From Lysobacter antibioticus (lineage in GTDB: Bacteria; Pseudomonadota; Gammaproteobacteria; Xanthomonadales; Xanthomonadaceae): DNA of 64,000 nt. Numbering within the stretch: position 1 is the stretch's first letter; every line of letters starts with the position of its first letter. Below are positions 63,660 to 64,000 of the stretch, piece by piece. Below the pieces are notes generated by a model. The model was not told the DNA's origin. It did no database searches and worked only from the letters and a program-made list of their open reading frames with translations. The position numbers and the translations under genes were made by a program. The stretch covers positions 815,907 to 879,906 of the forward strand of contig NZ_CP013141.1 in NCBI RefSeq assembly GCF_001442535.1, given 5' to 3'.

Positions 63660-64000
63660 ATGGAAACATCGGATTTCACGATCAGATCGGTGTCGACCGA
63701 CAAGGAGCTTCGGTTCTTTGACCCAATTGATTACTCGTTCCGGGTGGAGCTTCGCGGCGCGTCGATCCATGCCGTCCAGGAAGTCCATTGCCCTCTCGGC
63801 GCATCCGAGTTGACCCAGTTCTTCTCGCGTCTGGCCGCCCATGAGCGCCCTTGGTCCGGGAGCGAGCGATATACCTCGTTGGAGGGCGATTTCTCGCTCG
63901 CTGCCACCTGCTCATCGCTCGGACAAGTAACGCTCACGATCGTCATCCACGGCCCCTTCGGAGCGTCCGAAGAATGGCAAGTACGAAGCCAGCTTGGGGT
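63660..64000 (+). CDS. DUF6228-like protein, 3' end outside window
   Basis: An open frame runs from ATG 63660 to the window end, giving at least 113 residues. AAAGG lies just before the start. The protein reads METSDFTIRSVSTDKELRFF, then DYSFRVELRGASIHAVQEVH and LTQFFSRLAAHERPWSGSER, and is soluble with strand-helix alternation. It resembles DUF6228-type small proteins, which are sometimes found near toxin genes, although I cannot confirm this without a search. Composition is less GC-rich than that of neighbours, which hints at transfer. Confidence 0.6.
   Translation, partial: METSDFTIRSVSTDKELRFFDPIDYSFRVELRGASIHAVQEVHCPLGASELTQFFSRLAAHERPWSGSERYTSLEGDFSLAATCSSLGQVTLTIVIHGPFGASEEWQVRSQLG

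Overview
The window looks like a piece of a Lysobacter-type chromosome (Xanthomonadaceae, Gammaproteobacteria). This is inferred from the very high GC content and GC-rich codon use, gene families typical of xanthomonads (a type IV secretion effector with a C-terminal XVIPCD-like domain, an ACE-like M2 peptidase lipoprotein, a LytS/LytTR pair), and the many secreted hydrolases. Multi-part intergenic repeats occur at several places. No rRNA, tRNA, phage, insertion sequence or CRISPR array was seen.

Layout. 1-2.2 kb: end of minC, then minD, minE and a small HEAAH protein. 2.2-3.2 kb: composite repeat element A. 3.4-6.4 kb: a membrane protein and the M2 peptidase. 6.4-9.5 kb (minus): a Septu-like two-gene cassette made of an HNH-ATPase fusion and a second HNH nuclease, followed by four 25-bp tandem repeats. 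9.8-14.5 kb: secreted amidohydrolase, AraC regulator divergent from an EamA exporter, and a membrane redoxin paired with a tiny Cys-rich secreted peptide. 14.8-20.6 kb: a winged-helix/STAND/TPR membrane protein translationally coupled to a 140-residue protein, then an unknown 468-residue protein. 20.6-25.2 kb (minus, convergent): a TerY-P-type triad (vWA, PP2C, kinase) plus a membrane protein. 25.4-32.0 kb: Rieske oxygenase, amino-acid permease, phospholipase C family enzyme, Bcr/CflA exporter, VOC protein. 32.2-35.4 kb: glycine riboswitch and gcvP. 35.4-39.7 kb: two overlapping envelope genes, a LytS/LytTR two-component system and a small secreted protein.

39.7-40.6 kb: composite repeat B. 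40.8-49.1 kb: secreted TIM-barrel-like protein, B-lectin, methyltransferase, MocR regulator, two related DUF1579-like secreted proteins, membrane protein, AraC regulator, YCII-like protein and a secreted protein. 49.1-50.15 kb: composite repeat C. 50.2-53.5 kb: LysR regulator divergent from two DJ-1/PfpI proteins and an AhpD-like protein. 53.5-55.5 kb (minus): lipase effector with an ankyrin-repeat partner. 55.8-61.4 kb (minus): GH75-like secreted protein, quinone oxidoreductase, purA, and a secreted metzincin protease. 62.0-64.0 kb: metallo-beta-lactamase lipoprotein, Cys-rich lipoprotein, and a protein cut by the window end.

The most interesting parts are the HNH-ATPase/HNH cassette, in which the fused HNH domain has lost its motif histidine; the convergent STAND and TerY-P signalling islands; the XVIPCD lipase/ankyrin pair; the redoxin/Cys-rich peptide pair; and the three composite repeat elements, each holding one copy of two different arm types.
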